Assembly: GCF_000333035.1 (NCBI RefSeq)
Contig: NZ_BANU01000033.1
Coordinates: 1-64,000 of the forward strand
DNA: 64,000 bases
Direction: 5' to 3'
Source of the DNA: Gordonia sihwensis NBRC 108236
GTDB taxonomy: Bacteria; Actinomycetota; Actinomycetes; Mycobacteriales; Mycobacteriaceae
The notes under the pieces were generated by a model. It had not been told where the DNA came from and did not search any database. It saw only the letters and a list, made by a program, of their open reading frames with translations. Positions 41,510 to 49,882 of the stretch are shown here, one piece after another; position 1 is the stretch's first letter; each line of letters opens with the position of its first letter. A program made the translations under genes and the position numbers.

Positions 41510-41645
41510 TAGATGACATACTGGAAGTCATCTACCAACCGGGTAAGGAGGTATCCCCGAGGACCTTTAGGAAGATCCCGCCGACACGCCGACGCAGATG
41601 CACGACGATCAGCTAGTTGTAACGCATGCTCGAAGCTGTAACGCA
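41510..41645. promoter_or_regulatory. Inverted and direct repeats before RHH gene
   Basis: TAGATGAC (41510-41517) pairs with GTCATCTA (41527-41534). Farther on, GTAACGCA occurs twice, at 41619-41626 and 41638-41645, 19 bases apart, just before the RHH gene ribosome site. These are likely operator repeats for the RHH protein. Confidence 0.55.
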
Positions 41646-41665
41646 CGTAGAGGAGGTGGGCCGAG

Positions 41666-41872
41666 ATGGCCGATCCGCGATACAAGCGAACCGTCACAGC
41701 GAACTTTCGCCTTGACCCTGAGGTGAAGAACGCCGTTGCCCAGGCCGCCCGGGAAGAGGGCGTGTCGATGACGCAGTGGCTCACAGCGGCTATCGCTGAC
41801 CGCGCGTGCAGACCCGACCTCATGCCGTCGCACACACGGCAGGAGGTGATCAGCCTCCGCGACTCCGCATAA
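41666..41872 (+). CDS. Ribbon-helix-helix DNA-binding protein
   Basis: This 68-residue protein has the Arc/CopG layout: a beta strand (RTVTANFRLD), then PEVKNAVAQAAREEGVSMTQ and WLTAAIADRA as the two helices. A GAGGAGG site precedes the ATG. It lies directly before the replication gene, so control of replication or copy number is likely. Direct GTAACGCA repeats in front suggest autoregulation. Confidence 0.8.
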   Translation: MADPRYKRTVTANFRLDPEVKNAVAQAAREEGVSMTQWLTAAIADRACRPDLMPSHTRQEVISLRDSA

Positions 41873-41877
41873 CGACA

Positions 41878-41905
41878 AACGCCCCCGGTAGTAACCGGAG
41901 GCGTT
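41878..41905 (+). terminator. Hairpin terminator after RHH gene
   Basis: AACGCCCCCGGT pairs with ACCGGAGGCGTT around AGTA with one mismatch, starting six bases after the RHH stop. Confidence 0.7.
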
Positions 41906-42038
41906 CGCCAAATCTGAATATGTGCGATGCGAGTTGCCGCTCGAATCGCTAGCTACCCCGAAGGGACTGAGTTTGCCGCTCACGTCTCAGAGTAGCGCGC
42001 ACCCTGAAACTGTCAAGCCAACTGGCTTCGTGTCGTCG

Positions 42039-43277
42039 ATGGCGCGTGCGACCCTATCGGTCGACGTCGACGTCCACCGTCCTGCCTGCTCGGGCACCGG
42101 CCCGCGAGCGGCAGGACTCTACGCCCGAGCATGCGGAATCCGCCTGTACCCGGGATCGTCCCGCACCCGTCGTCGGCGCGGGCAGATCCGTACCGGCCCA
42201 GCGCTGCTTCGCGCGATCGGAATCCACCAGCCGACTACCCTCGCTCTGCCGGCCACAGCACACCTCGGCATCGCCTGCTGGACTACCGACATCGACTGGT
42301 GCATGAAAGCCGACCTCGCCTACCAGCTCTACTACCTCACCGTCCGACCGCTCGTCTGCGACGAGCAGGGCCGCGGCGGTGTCAGCCGGACCTCCTTCCG
42401 CAAGGTCTGCGCCAGCATGGCAACCTTCGCTGAATGGTCGACCGGGCGGCGCTGCCGGCCGGCAGTGGGCACCCTCGTTCGTCTGACCGGACTGTCCAAA
42501 GCCGTCGTCCAGCGTGCCCGCCGCCTCATGCGCGCTCTCGGCCTAGCCACCGAGGTACTGCGAGGCAGGCAACGTACGTACAGGGAAAGGATGGCTTCGT
42601 GGCGGGTAGGAGACCGCGGCCGCGGCTGGGCCTCAGTATGGGCACTGCACCCCCCGCGTAATCCACAGGTCAGCCGCCTCAAAGAACGACTGGACCCTCG
42701 TAACCCTCACTCGGTGACACCCCATCCCCTACGGGGTCCCTTTAGGGATCCCTCTCACGTAAGAAGAACTCAACTAGACAGCGACACAGGCTCCGCCTGT
42801 GGAAAAAACCGCCGCGCTTCGCGCGTCAGCTACGACGGGAGGACCCGAAGCCGTCGGAACTACCCCCCAGCGGACCCACAAGGGGTCAAACTGGCCTCTC
42901 GTTGGCTCTCTGACCCACAAACACCGGCATGGGCACGACGACACTCTGCCGCAGGCTGGGCACGTATCCTCGCGGCACCAGCCGCTCACGATTGGCAAGC
43001 TGCCGACATTAACCAGCTCATCGTCGACTACCGCGGAATCACCGGACACTGGATCGCCAACACCCCCCGCCACCCGATCAAGCTCCTTGCCGGCATTCTC
43101 CGCTGGCACGGTGCCGACAACCTCGACGACCGACCAGCCGCCGCGATTCTCGCCCAGGAGGCCGAAGCCCTCGCCCGTCGCACCGCTCGTGAAGCGTGCC
43201 CTTTGTGCAGCGAATACGGGTGGCTCCTCGACGCAGACGGTCTTGAGAAGGAGCCGGCCGTGCGGTGCCAGCACTGA
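42039..43277 (+). CDS. Plasmid replication initiator-like protein
   Basis: About 412 residues. The core resembles initiators of Rhodococcus/Gordonia plasmids: WCMKADLAYQLYYLTVRPLV, SRTSFRKVCASMATFAEWST, then a helix-turn-helix (VGTLVRLTGLSKAVVQRARR, LMRALGLATEVLRGRQRTY), a basic linker, a helical second domain (TPAWARRHSAAGWARILAAP) and a C-terminal Cys cluster CPLCSEYGWLLDADG ... VRCQH. Its position between an RHH regulator and parA fits. The frame is open from an ATG at 41922, but the first 39 codons look non-coding; the start is uncertain. Confidence 0.65.
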   Translation: MARATLSVDVDVHRPACSGTGPRAAGLYARACGIRLYPGSSRTRRRRGQIRTGPALLRAIGIHQPTTLALPATAHLGIACWTTDIDWCMKADLAYQLYYLTVRPLVCDEQGRGGVSRTSFRKVCASMATFAEWSTGRRCRPAVGTLVRLTGLSKAVVQRARRLMRALGLATEVLRGRQRTYRERMASWRVGDRGRGWASVWALHPPRNPQVSRLKERLDPRNPHSVTPHPLRGPFRDPSHVRRTQLDSDTGSACGKNRRASRVSYDGRTRSRRNYPPADPQGVKLASRWLSDPQTPAWARRHSAAGWARILAAPAAHDWQAADINQLIVDYRGITGHWIANTPRHPIKLLAGILRWHGADNLDDRPAAAILAQEAEALARRTAREACPLCSEYGWLLDADGLEKEPAVRCQH

Positions 43278-43320
43278 CCCGGACCAACTCCAACGCCTAT
43301 CAGCCGCAGCACACCGCACC

Positions 43321-43560
43321 GGGCTGCACTGAACTGCACCGCACTGGGATGTAGCGCACTGGGATGTAGCGCACTGCAACGCACTGCGGCACACCACAGT
43401 GCAACGCCCTGCACTGCACCGCATTACACCGCCTTGTAATGCAGGCGAGTGCACTGTACTGTTATGCGCACCGCTGCAACGCGCTGCTATCGGTTGTATG
43501 CGAACGCACTGCACTGTCACGCACTACAGTGCAGATTGAAGCCCTGCACTGCAATCTAGT
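43321..43560. repeat. parS: GCACTG repeat array, likely parS/centromere
   Basis: Between the rep gene and parA, at least ten GCACTG hexamers and several inverted CAGTGC occur, including two perfect tandem GGGATGTAGCGCACT units near 43347-43376 and GCACTGCACTG near 43505. Repeats in front of a parA operon are typical centromere or operator sites. A smaller cluster follows parB at 44755-44785. Confidence 0.75.
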
Positions 43561-43575
43561 GAGAGGTAATTAAGT

Positions 43576-44373
43576 ATGCCCAGTTCAGCGCCCGTCTACG
43601 CCATTGCAAACCAGAAGGGCGGAGTCGGCAAATCTGCCACTGTCCTTGGTCTAGCCGCTGCGGTCTCCCATAGTGGTGGTCGCGCACTGCTGGTCGACCT
43701 CGACCCACAGGCGAACATTACGACGGGCCTCGGCGTCGAGATCGACGACGACACTCCCACCATGAGCGACCTCCTTGCAGACCTGACGGAAGGCGCCGCC
43801 CTCGACGTCCGAATCAGCACCTCATGGCCGGGCATCGACCTCCTGCCTGCTGAACTCGCTCTCGCCACCAGAGATACTGATGGAGCTGCCGATATGCCAT
43901 ACCGGCTCCGCGCCGCGTTCGAGGGCGTCGACCTGAGCGAGTACGACGTGGTCCTCATCGACTGCCCTCCAAGCCTGGGACGCCTCCTGCTCAACGGGTT
44001 GTACTTTGCCGACGGCATGATTCTGGCGACGGAGGCGATGGTCGACAGCGTCCGGGGCATCGAGAACATTGTCGAGACCTCGAAGTTCGTTCAGAAACAG
44101 GTCAATCCGAAGTTGAACATCAAGGCGATCGTCATCACTCGGCGGGAGAAGACCGGCGAACAGGACTTCCGTGAGGAAGAACTGCGCGACGCATACGGCA
44201 ACTTGAGCGACGGGGGACTGGTCGCACGAACGGTTACGCCCAAGCGAGCGGCGTGGGGCGATGCACACGGCACAGGCCAGTCAGTGTTCACCCTTCGCGG
44301 CGATGGCGCGCTAGCGCTCCAAGTGGCATTCACCGATCTTGCGCGTGAGCTGGATCTAGTGGCGGCAAAGTAG
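43576..44373 (+). CDS. parA: ParA partition ATPase
   Basis: The 265-residue protein has an intact deviant Walker A, NQKGGVGKSATVLGLAA, followed by LLVDLDPQANITTGLG and the Walker B-type YDVVLIDCPPSLGRLL. It lacks the N-terminal HTH of type Ia ParA, as in small type Ib partition systems. It moves plasmid copies apart with the RHH protein of the next gene. A GAGAGG site precedes the ATG. Confidence 0.92.
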   Translation: MPSSAPVYAIANQKGGVGKSATVLGLAAAVSHSGGRALLVDLDPQANITTGLGVEIDDDTPTMSDLLADLTEGAALDVRISTSWPGIDLLPAELALATRDTDGAADMPYRLRAAFEGVDLSEYDVVLIDCPPSLGRLLLNGLYFADGMILATEAMVDSVRGIENIVETSKFVQKQVNPKLNIKAIVITRREKTGEQDFREEELRDAYGNLSDGGLVARTVTPKRAAWGDAHGTGQSVFTLRGDGALALQVAFTDLARELDLVAAK

Positions 44374-44391
44374 GGGAGAGGGGAACTGATT

Positions 44392-44754
44392 ATGGTTGAA
44401 CGTCAACGCGTCACCAAACGGCACGAGCCGCATCCCGCCGACGCACAGGCGACCGCCAAGCCTGCCGAAGGGGTCTTACCGCCGGCCCCGGCGGTTGCCG
44501 ATGCCCCGCCGCCTGTGAAGGAGCGCCCCGCAGCCAAGCGGCGAGTGCCGGCAGCCTCGGCGTCGAGCCCAAGTGAGTCAGCCGCCGAGGACGAGGGCCC
44601 TAAGGTCCCGACTTCGTTTCGATTGCCACGGCCCCTGCTGAACAGGCTCGACAAGGGATCCCGTGTGATTCCGGCCGAACTCGACAAGAACGTCTCGAAG
44701 AACCAGATCGTAGAGATGGCGATCGACCACTACCTCGCACAGTTCAATATCTAG
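44392..44754 (+). CDS. parB: RHH-type ParB partner
   Basis: The 120-residue protein has a disordered Pro/Ala-rich basic N-terminus and a C-terminal ribbon-helix-helix (TSFRLPRPLLNRLDKGSRVI, LDKNVSKNQIVEMAIDHYLA). This is the form of small centromere-binding proteins of type Ib partition systems; the flexible N-terminus normally stimulates ParA. It starts 18 bases after parA and should bind the GCACTG repeats. Confidence 0.8.
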   Translation: MVERQRVTKRHEPHPADAQATAKPAEGVLPPAPAVADAPPPVKERPAAKRRVPAASASSPSESAAEDEGPKVPTSFRLPRPLLNRLDKGSRVIPAELDKNVSKNQIVEMAIDHYLAQFNI

Positions 44755-44785
44755 CAGTGCAATGCAGTGCAGTGCATTGCACTAC
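44755..44785. repeat. Second GCACTG/CAGTGC cluster
   Basis: Just after parB, CAGTGC occurs three times and is followed by TGCATTGCACT. It matches the array before parA in unit sequence, so the par genes are bracketed by binding sites. Confidence 0.7.
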
Positions 44786-44827
44786 ACAGCGCATTAAGGT
44801 AGAACGTTAGTTCGATATGCTGATGTG

Positions 44828-45217
44828 ATGAACACCGAACTAGGCGGCCCAGCCTGCGACCTCGTGTCGCGGACAGGTCCGCCTGTTCGCATTCAGTGGG
44901 AGCCTGGCCGCAATGAGATGGTGCGGATCTGCGACCCTCCGATTCCCGTCCTCGTGTCGATGAAGGACGTGGATCCGTCCGCCGGAGCGCTGGACTTCAA
45001 GTCCAACAAGAACCATCCGAGTCTTCGGGTACGTGCGGCAGGACTTCGGTTCGAACCCGTAGAACCTGCTTCCTTACTGGCGTGGGTAAAGCTCTGTGAC
45101 GGTCAATGGCGGGCGATCGTGTTGGTGGAGCTGCACAGTTCAAACGGTCGAACAGGGCTCACGATCCCCTTGTACGTCAGCCACACGGTAGTAAGAAGGA
45201 GGAACGCTCGTGAATGA
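44828..45217 (+). CDS. Hypothetical protein
   Basis: The 129-residue product is unrecognised, rich in beta-type segments (PPVRIQWEPGRNEMVRICDP, WRAIVLVELHSSNGRTGL) and soluble. A GTG at 44825 is an alternative start. It overlaps the following small gene and lies downstream of the second par repeat cluster. Confidence 0.55.
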   Translation: MNTELGGPACDLVSRTGPPVRIQWEPGRNEMVRICDPPIPVLVSMKDVDPSAGALDFKSNKNHPSLRVRAAGLRFEPVEPASLLAWVKLCDGQWRAIVLVELHSSNGRTGLTIPLYVSHTVVRRRNARE

Positions 45218-45416
45218 AGGGGCCAACGAACCGGCTGGGGGAGTGGTGGACCGTCGCCGGCCCAAACGGCAGCGCCACTCCCTCTCGGAGCTGGTCGCGA
45301 TTGTGCGGCCGCCGGGCAACCCGCACGGTGTGCGGGCATTCGCCGCAGACGAACTCGAGGAGGCCGCCCAGTACGCGGCAGAGTCAGGCGGCGAGGTCGA
45401 ACACCTTGCCGAGTAG
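45210..45416 (+). CDS. Small hypothetical protein
   Basis: The 68-residue product starts at a GTG after AAGAAGGAGG and overlaps the previous gene by eight bases. It is basic at the N-terminus (VVDRRRPKRQRHSLSELVAI) and acidic at the end. No family is recognised; a strong terminator follows. Confidence 0.6.
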   Translation: MNEGANEPAGGVVDRRRPKRQRHSLSELVAIVRPPGNPHGVRAFAADELEEAAQYAAESGGEVEHLAE

Positions 45417-45443
45417 CTCGACAGACCAAGTCTTATTGAACGA

Positions 45444-45496
45444 GAAAGCCCGGTTCCCGTCTCGATGGGGGTTATCGAGACAGGAACCGGGCTTTC
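45444..45496. terminator. Long bidirectional terminator hairpin
   Basis: An approximately 22-bp stem with one mismatch (GAAAGCCCGGTTCC arm at 45444, partner ending 45496) and a GGGGGTT loop stands between convergent genes. Confidence 0.9.
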
Positions 45497-45513
45497 GCTT
45501 GCGATCGTAGCGA

Positions 45514-45969
45514 TCAGGGAATGGCGATGTAGTACGAAACACCTTTGCTCGCAGGGGTATTCGAGGTGATCGACACCAGATCAACGCCCGATCCGATCCA
45601 GTATTGCTTGCGAGCCAGGACAGTCCCAGCCTTCCGCGTCCCACGAACACTGATGAACCGTTCGTGGTTGAACGGCGCCACCGTGTTGTGGAACACGAAC
45701 TTGATCACGGCGCGGCAATTGTCGGAAGTGAATCCCCTCGACCGCAACGTCACCTGAGCAATGCCTGGGCGGCGGGGGTCGTTCTGAAGGCCGGCATGGA
45801 TGCTGCCCCGGCATGCACCGTTGTTGCCGACTGTCCAAACTTCTTCGCCCATGACACCGATGCGCGGAGTCTCGCGCATCTTCGCCTCGGCAGTGCCGGC
45901 ACCAAAGAGCCCGGCCGCGGCGATCATGCCGCAGAGAGCAACCAGCACTGTCTTCATTATTCTCGTCAT
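45514..45969 (-). CDS. Small secreted protein
   Basis: The 151-residue product has a clear signal peptide (VLVALCGMIAAAGLFGAGTA, EA cleavage region) and a mature domain of about 120 residues with two Cys (NGACRGSIHA, DNCRAVIKF), probably a disulfide, and beta-rich sequence to YYIAIP. No family is recognised. It is a single gene with its own terminator. Confidence 0.7.
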   Translation of the reverse strand: MTRIMKTVLVALCGMIAAAGLFGAGTAEAKMRETPRIGVMGEEVWTVGNNGACRGSIHAGLQNDPRRPGIAQVTLRSRGFTSDNCRAVIKFVFHNTVAPFNHERFISVRGTRKAGTVLARKQYWIGSGVDLVSITSNTPASKGVSYYIAIP

Positions 45970-45998
45970 GTTTCAGATCCTCCCGATTCGGTTGTGGG

Positions 45999-46604
45999 TC
46001 ACACCGTACGGGGCGGCATGGGGATCCGGCCGGCCAGTACGAACTCAGTGGCTGCGTTCGCGGCGAGGAGGCGGTGGGCGTCTTCGGTGAGGGCGCGGGC
46101 CAGGGGAGGGGAGTCGGTGCTGGCTGCGGCGTGGATGAGGCTGTTGGCGGTGAATCGGATTTCCATGGGTGCGACGGCGACCCATCCGGGTGGGGTGGTC
46201 TCGAGGTCGACGCGGGCGGCGAAGGAGCCGAACATTGATAGATGGCGGTACACGCTTTCGCTGGCCAGCAGGGCGAGTTCGGGATCGCGGTGGTGCCGGT
46301 CGATCGCGCTCTCGGCGATGGCACTGATGGTCCGGCCGAACAGGTCGATACTGATGAGTGTGGTCCACGGGCCGGCATCGGGGTCGGGAGGGTTGCCGGC
46401 CGCCAGGGCCTCCGCAGTGACGGCCGAGGCCGTGGCGATCTCTCGGGCGATGAGCGCGAGCTCAGCCGCGCCGATGTTCTTGGAATCGTTGGTGGCCGCG
46501 CGCAGTGCCAGCCGATCGTCGACAATCAGCTCACACGTGTGAGCGGTCAGAAACAGCCCGTGCGCCGCCGCGGCGTGACGCCGCAACTTCTCTGCCATTT
46601 TCAC
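45999..46604 (-). CDS. Hypothetical helical protein
   Basis: The 201-residue product starts at a GTG with GGAG seven bases upstream and is Ala-rich and helical throughout (ELALIAREIATASAVTAEAL, SIDLFGRTISAIAESAIDRH, LLASESVYRHLSMFGSFAAR). It resembles no family that I recognise. It is transcribed away from the 46731 gene. Confidence 0.6.
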   Translation of the reverse strand: MKMAEKLRRHAAAAHGLFLTAHTCELIVDDRLALRAATNDSKNIGAAELALIAREIATASAVTAEALAAGNPPDPDAGPWTTLISIDLFGRTISAIAESAIDRHHRDPELALLASESVYRHLSMFGSFAARVDLETTPPGWVAVAPMEIRFTANSLIHAAASTDSPPLARALTEDAHRLLAANAATEFVLAGRIPMPPRTV

Positions 46605-46730
46605 CGTCTGGCTCCTCTCACACGAACTGTCCCACAAGCAACGACCCCCGCATAGTCTCAAATCCTGTCTCGCCGTCGGTTCTCCGATGCTGACCGCCTG
46701 CACCGTCGTGCGAGATTCGATCAGGGGAGC

Positions 46731-47195
46731 GTGTCAGACCCTCGTGGCATGTTCGAGCGAAGGAACCGATCGACGGCGATGAGGGAGCTTGGCATGGGTG
46801 AGAGTTTCTGGAATCGGGATCAGCTTGCTGTGTGGTCCCGGCCGCAGTGGGGATTCCTCGAGAACGAGCCCTTCGTGGCTCTGCTCGACGCGGGATACGG
46901 GTGGCGGGTGACCGCGGTGGATCCGCCGAAGGTCCGCCGGCGGGGGAGTGCGCCGATCCGGGTGGTGCACATGGCCGATCGCTTCGGTCGCGCCCTGACC
47001 TTCGACGTTGCAATGGACACGAACCGGATGAGCAAGCACGCGACGTTCTGCCGGCCCCTGGATGAGCACGTCCTGATCGCGGACACTCTCAGCGCCGCCG
47101 CGCACCTGGGCACCAGTGACCCTGCGGGCAGCTTCACTGACCTGGAGAACCTGCCTGGCGTTTACCGCGTCGCCGACTTCCTCCGCCACCGATAA
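46731..47195 (+). CDS. Hypothetical protein
   Basis: The 154-residue product is unrecognised. It contains FWNRDQLAVWSRPQWGFLEN and IRVVHMADRFGRALTFDVAM and seems soluble. GTG 46731 follows CAGGGGAGC closely; ATG 46749 is an alternative. It converges with the next gene. Confidence 0.55.
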   Translation: MSDPRGMFERRNRSTAMRELGMGESFWNRDQLAVWSRPQWGFLENEPFVALLDAGYGWRVTAVDPPKVRRRGSAPIRVVHMADRFGRALTFDVAMDTNRMSKHATFCRPLDEHVLIADTLSAAAHLGTSDPAGSFTDLENLPGVYRVADFLRHR

Positions 47196-47216
47196 CCCGG
47201 CCTTCCCAGGTAGCGG

Positions 47217-47969
47217 TCACGGTGGTGTCGGCGCCATGCGGGCGTACGTCGCCTGGACGTCAGCGACGCTGGCGCGGTGTCCGCCGTTGGAGCGTTCCGC
47301 GAGCACGGCGGTGATTGACAGGCCGACGCGCTCGGCCGCGGAGACGACCTGCCCGTCTAGATCTGTGATCAGGGTGTCGAGGTCGTCGACGAGCTGCTGC
47401 CGGGTAGCGGCGGCTTCCTTCCACCGGGAGTTTGCTCCCGGGGCGCTCATGCCGGCCGCGTAGCCGATCTGCTCCCAGGTGCGGCCCGCCCGCCGGGCGC
47501 GGGCGATCGCGACATCGATCGCCACTGCGGCCGCCCGATGCGCCGCGAGGGCGATGGAGATCTCTTCGTCGACGTCGACGAGTCGAAGGTGCTCGTGTCG
47601 CCAGATGGCCTTGGCTGCCTCGATGAGGTCCTCACGCCAATCCAAGTCCGCGGTCGCGTCGTCGTCGGCGTACACGCGCCCGGCGGCAACATCTTCCAGA
47701 CTCGGTGACGGCACGCGAATCCATCGGTCCCTTGAGGCCCATCGGCGTCGGTGCGATCGTAGTTCGCCGGTGTTGCGCTCGCAGTCGCACACGATCTGCC
47801 ACGCGATGACCTCGCCGGCCGGCCGCCACGCGTCCTCACCCGGACGGCCGATGCCGATCATGGTGACGCCATCGCGCATCGTCGATGCGCTGGTGCCGGG
47901 CTCGTCCACGAAGAGTGGCTGGATCCACATGTCGTGGGTCTCGTCGTCGGTGCTGTGTATCCATCCCAT
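47217..47969 (-). CDS. Hypothetical protein with HTH-like segment
   Basis: The 250-residue product has a beta-rich N-terminal half (CERNTGELRSHRRRWASRDR region with paired Cys) and a helical C-terminal half containing RAGRTWEQIGYAAGMSAPGA, a likely helix-turn-helix. Similar proteins occur on actinobacterial plasmids. A palindrome lies just beyond its start in the divergent promoter region. Confidence 0.6.
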   Translation of the reverse strand: MGWIHSTDDETHDMWIQPLFVDEPGTSASTMRDGVTMIGIGRPGEDAWRPAGEVIAWQIVCDCERNTGELRSHRRRWASRDRWIRVPSPSLEDVAAGRVYADDDATADLDWREDLIEAAKAIWRHEHLRLVDVDEEISIALAAHRAAAVAIDVAIARARRAGRTWEQIGYAAGMSAPGANSRWKEAAATRQQLVDDLDTLITDLDGQVVSAAERVGLSITAVLAERSNGGHRASVADVQATYARMAPTPP

Positions 47970-48001
47970 GAGTGCTAGGGTAGCGCCATGATGTTAAGTA
48001 A

Positions 48002-48022
48002 TCCAGATAATCTAGATCTGGA
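48002..48022. promoter_or_regulatory. Palindrome between divergent genes
   Basis: TCCAGAT-AATCTAG-ATCTGGA lies in an AT-rich stretch between the 47969 and 48109 starts, and GATAC/GTATC follows at about 48040-48055. This is a likely operator. Confidence 0.55.
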
Positions 48023-48108
48023 CGTATTAACTACTACTGGATACCTTGCGTATCACTCTGATGCGTATTGCTGTCCTTCGACGGGCATCAACTTGAGAGA
48101 ATAGGGCG

Positions 48109-48423
48109 ATGCTGGTTGAGATTCTGTACTTCGAAGCGTGCCCGAATTGGGAGGAGACCCTATCGCGGGTACGGGAGGCTGCGGCAATCGTAGGGTGTGA
48201 GATCGACATACGCTGTCGGCCGATCTCGTCGGATGCGGAGGCGTCCGCGTCGTTGTTCGCTGGCTCGCCGACGGTTCTGGTTGACGGAAGCGACGCTTTT
48301 GACGACGCGGTTCAGGTTGACGAACTTGCGTGTCGTGTTTATCGCACCGATTCAGGCTTCGCGGGGTCACCGACGGTCGAGCATCTGGTGTCGGTGTTGC
48401 GGGCCCGCAGAGGTCCTGACTAG
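48109..48423 (+). CDS. Small thioredoxin-like protein
   Basis: The 104-residue protein begins VEILYFEACPNWEETLSRV, as in thioredoxin-fold proteins related to alkylmercury lyase and glutaredoxin, but only one Cys is at the active-site position (ACPNW). AGSPTVLVDGSDAF provides the cis-Pro loop. It may bind a metal or thiol; no mer or ars genes are nearby. Confidence 0.7.
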   Translation: MLVEILYFEACPNWEETLSRVREAAAIVGCEIDIRCRPISSDAEASASLFAGSPTVLVDGSDAFDDAVQVDELACRVYRTDSGFAGSPTVEHLVSVLRARRGPD

Positions 48424-48531
48424 AACCCTTGGGGCACTTCGCGCCTGGGTCGGCATGTCCGATCACCGTGATCGGAACTCAGGAGCGTGTCGAACGTCGG
48501 TTGGCTCGAGGGTTCTCTGCGAAGTATACGG

Positions 48532-48955
48532 CTAGGTGTTGCTGCGGCGTTCGATGAGGACGACGTCTCGCCAGTGGCCGTTGTGTTGGCCGATGCGTTC
48601 CCGTGTTCCGACGGTGCGGAATCCGTGGGCGTGGTGCAGAGCGAGGCTGGCGTGGTTCTCGGGGAAGATTCCTGTTTCGATGGTCCACACTCCTGCGGTT
48701 TCGGTGGAGTCGATGAGCGCTTGTAGGAGTGCGGTGCCGACGCCCTTGCCGGAGTGGTTGGGGTCGACGTACACACTGTGTTCGATGACGCCGGTGTAGA
48801 CGCACAGGCTCGATGCCAGGCGATGCGGCGATCCATCCGGTGACGTTGCCGTTGGGGTCGAGGGCAACGAATCGGTGGTCGGGTAGGTGATCGCGGTCGA
48901 ACTCGGACCAGGTTGGGGCGGCGGTCGCGAAGGTTGAACCGTCCTGGTCCGGTCG
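48532..48955 (-). pseudogene. Broken GNAT acetyltransferase gene
   Basis: The C-terminal part reads as a phosphinothricin-type GNAT acetyltransferase (EHSVYVDPNHSGKGVGTALL, WTIETGIFPENHASLALHHA). The N-terminal part lies in another frame (STFATAAPTWSEFDRDHLPD, RFVALDPNGNVTGWIAASP), so a frameshift near 48835 splits the gene, and the first some 25 residues are missing where the IS481-type gene begins. It should be non-functional. Confidence 0.8.
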
Positions 48956-48965
48956 GAGACCTGGA

Positions 48966-49882
48966 TTAGGCCACCTCGGGTGTCGAGGGGACGGTCTGAC
49001 GGTAGCGCGCCTCATGCTCGGTCGGCGAGATGTAGCCGATTGACGAGTGCAGACGCTCAGTGTTGTACCAGTGCACCCAGGCCGCGGTCTCACGCTCCGC
49101 TGATGCCTCACCTCTTGCAGTGCGGCTGCGAATGCTGCCGCTCGATAGCAGGAGCCGTTGTCAGTGACGATGCGTTCGATATGCGTGATCCCATGGGCTG
49201 CGAACCAGGCTCGGGCGCGACCAAGGAACTCGACCGCGGTCACCGCTTGCTCGTTGGGTAGCGCCTCTGTGTAAGCCAAGCGCGAGAAACCGTCGATCGC
49301 GGAGTGCAGGTAGACGTAGCCGGTTCTGGTTCCGCGGGTCTTGGTCCGGGCAACCGCTCGGGCTTGAGCGCTGTTCTTGCCGTGCACGCGCCACCCGCCG
49401 CCGTCGGGTATGCGACCTACCTTCTTGACGTCGAGGTGGACCATGTGGCCGGGTCTCCGAGCCAGGATCTGCTGCGGCTCGCGATTCGTTTCGCCGCATG
49501 GGTCGATAAACTTGCGCCGGTTGAGCTGCAACTGCGCGAGGATCCGGCTGACGGTTCGCCGGCTCACGCCGACCCCTTGCTGTTCGAGCTCGAACACGAT
49601 GCGTGCAGCCGACCATTTGTGATTTCTGCGCATCAACTCGATTCGAGCCACGACGTCGCCCGGAGTCGCGGTGGGTTGCCGGCGCGGGGCGGACGGCCGG
49701 TCGAGCAGACCGATGTCGCCGTACTCCCGGTAGCGGTTGACCCACTTTGAGGCCGTTGCCCGCGAGATCCCCATCTCGGCGGCGACGTGCGCGATCGGCC
49801 GCGTACGGCATCGCTCAACGAGCCGGCGGCGGCCCTCTACGGTCAAGGGCGCATTGCGATGAGTCGCAGGGCGCAAGGTCAC
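48966..49882 (-). mobile_element. Defective IS481-type element
   Basis: The transposase start (TLRPATHRNAPLTVEGRRRL), HTH (MGISRATASKWVNRYREYGD), first DDE Asp (HLDVKKVGRI) and second (TDNGSCYRAAAF) are present. After VRHQRS the sequence jumps in another frame to ERETAAWVHWYNTERLHSSI and GYISPTEHEARYRQTVP. About 30 residues, including the catalytic Glu region, are missing, so it cannot transpose by itself. I could not find terminal inverted repeats. Confidence 0.85.

Noticed and set aside
43321..43560. CRISPR array
   Set aside because: Units are short (6-15 bases), irregularly spaced and in both orientations, and they adjoin parA; they fit partition sites instead. No CRISPR array was found anywhere in the window.
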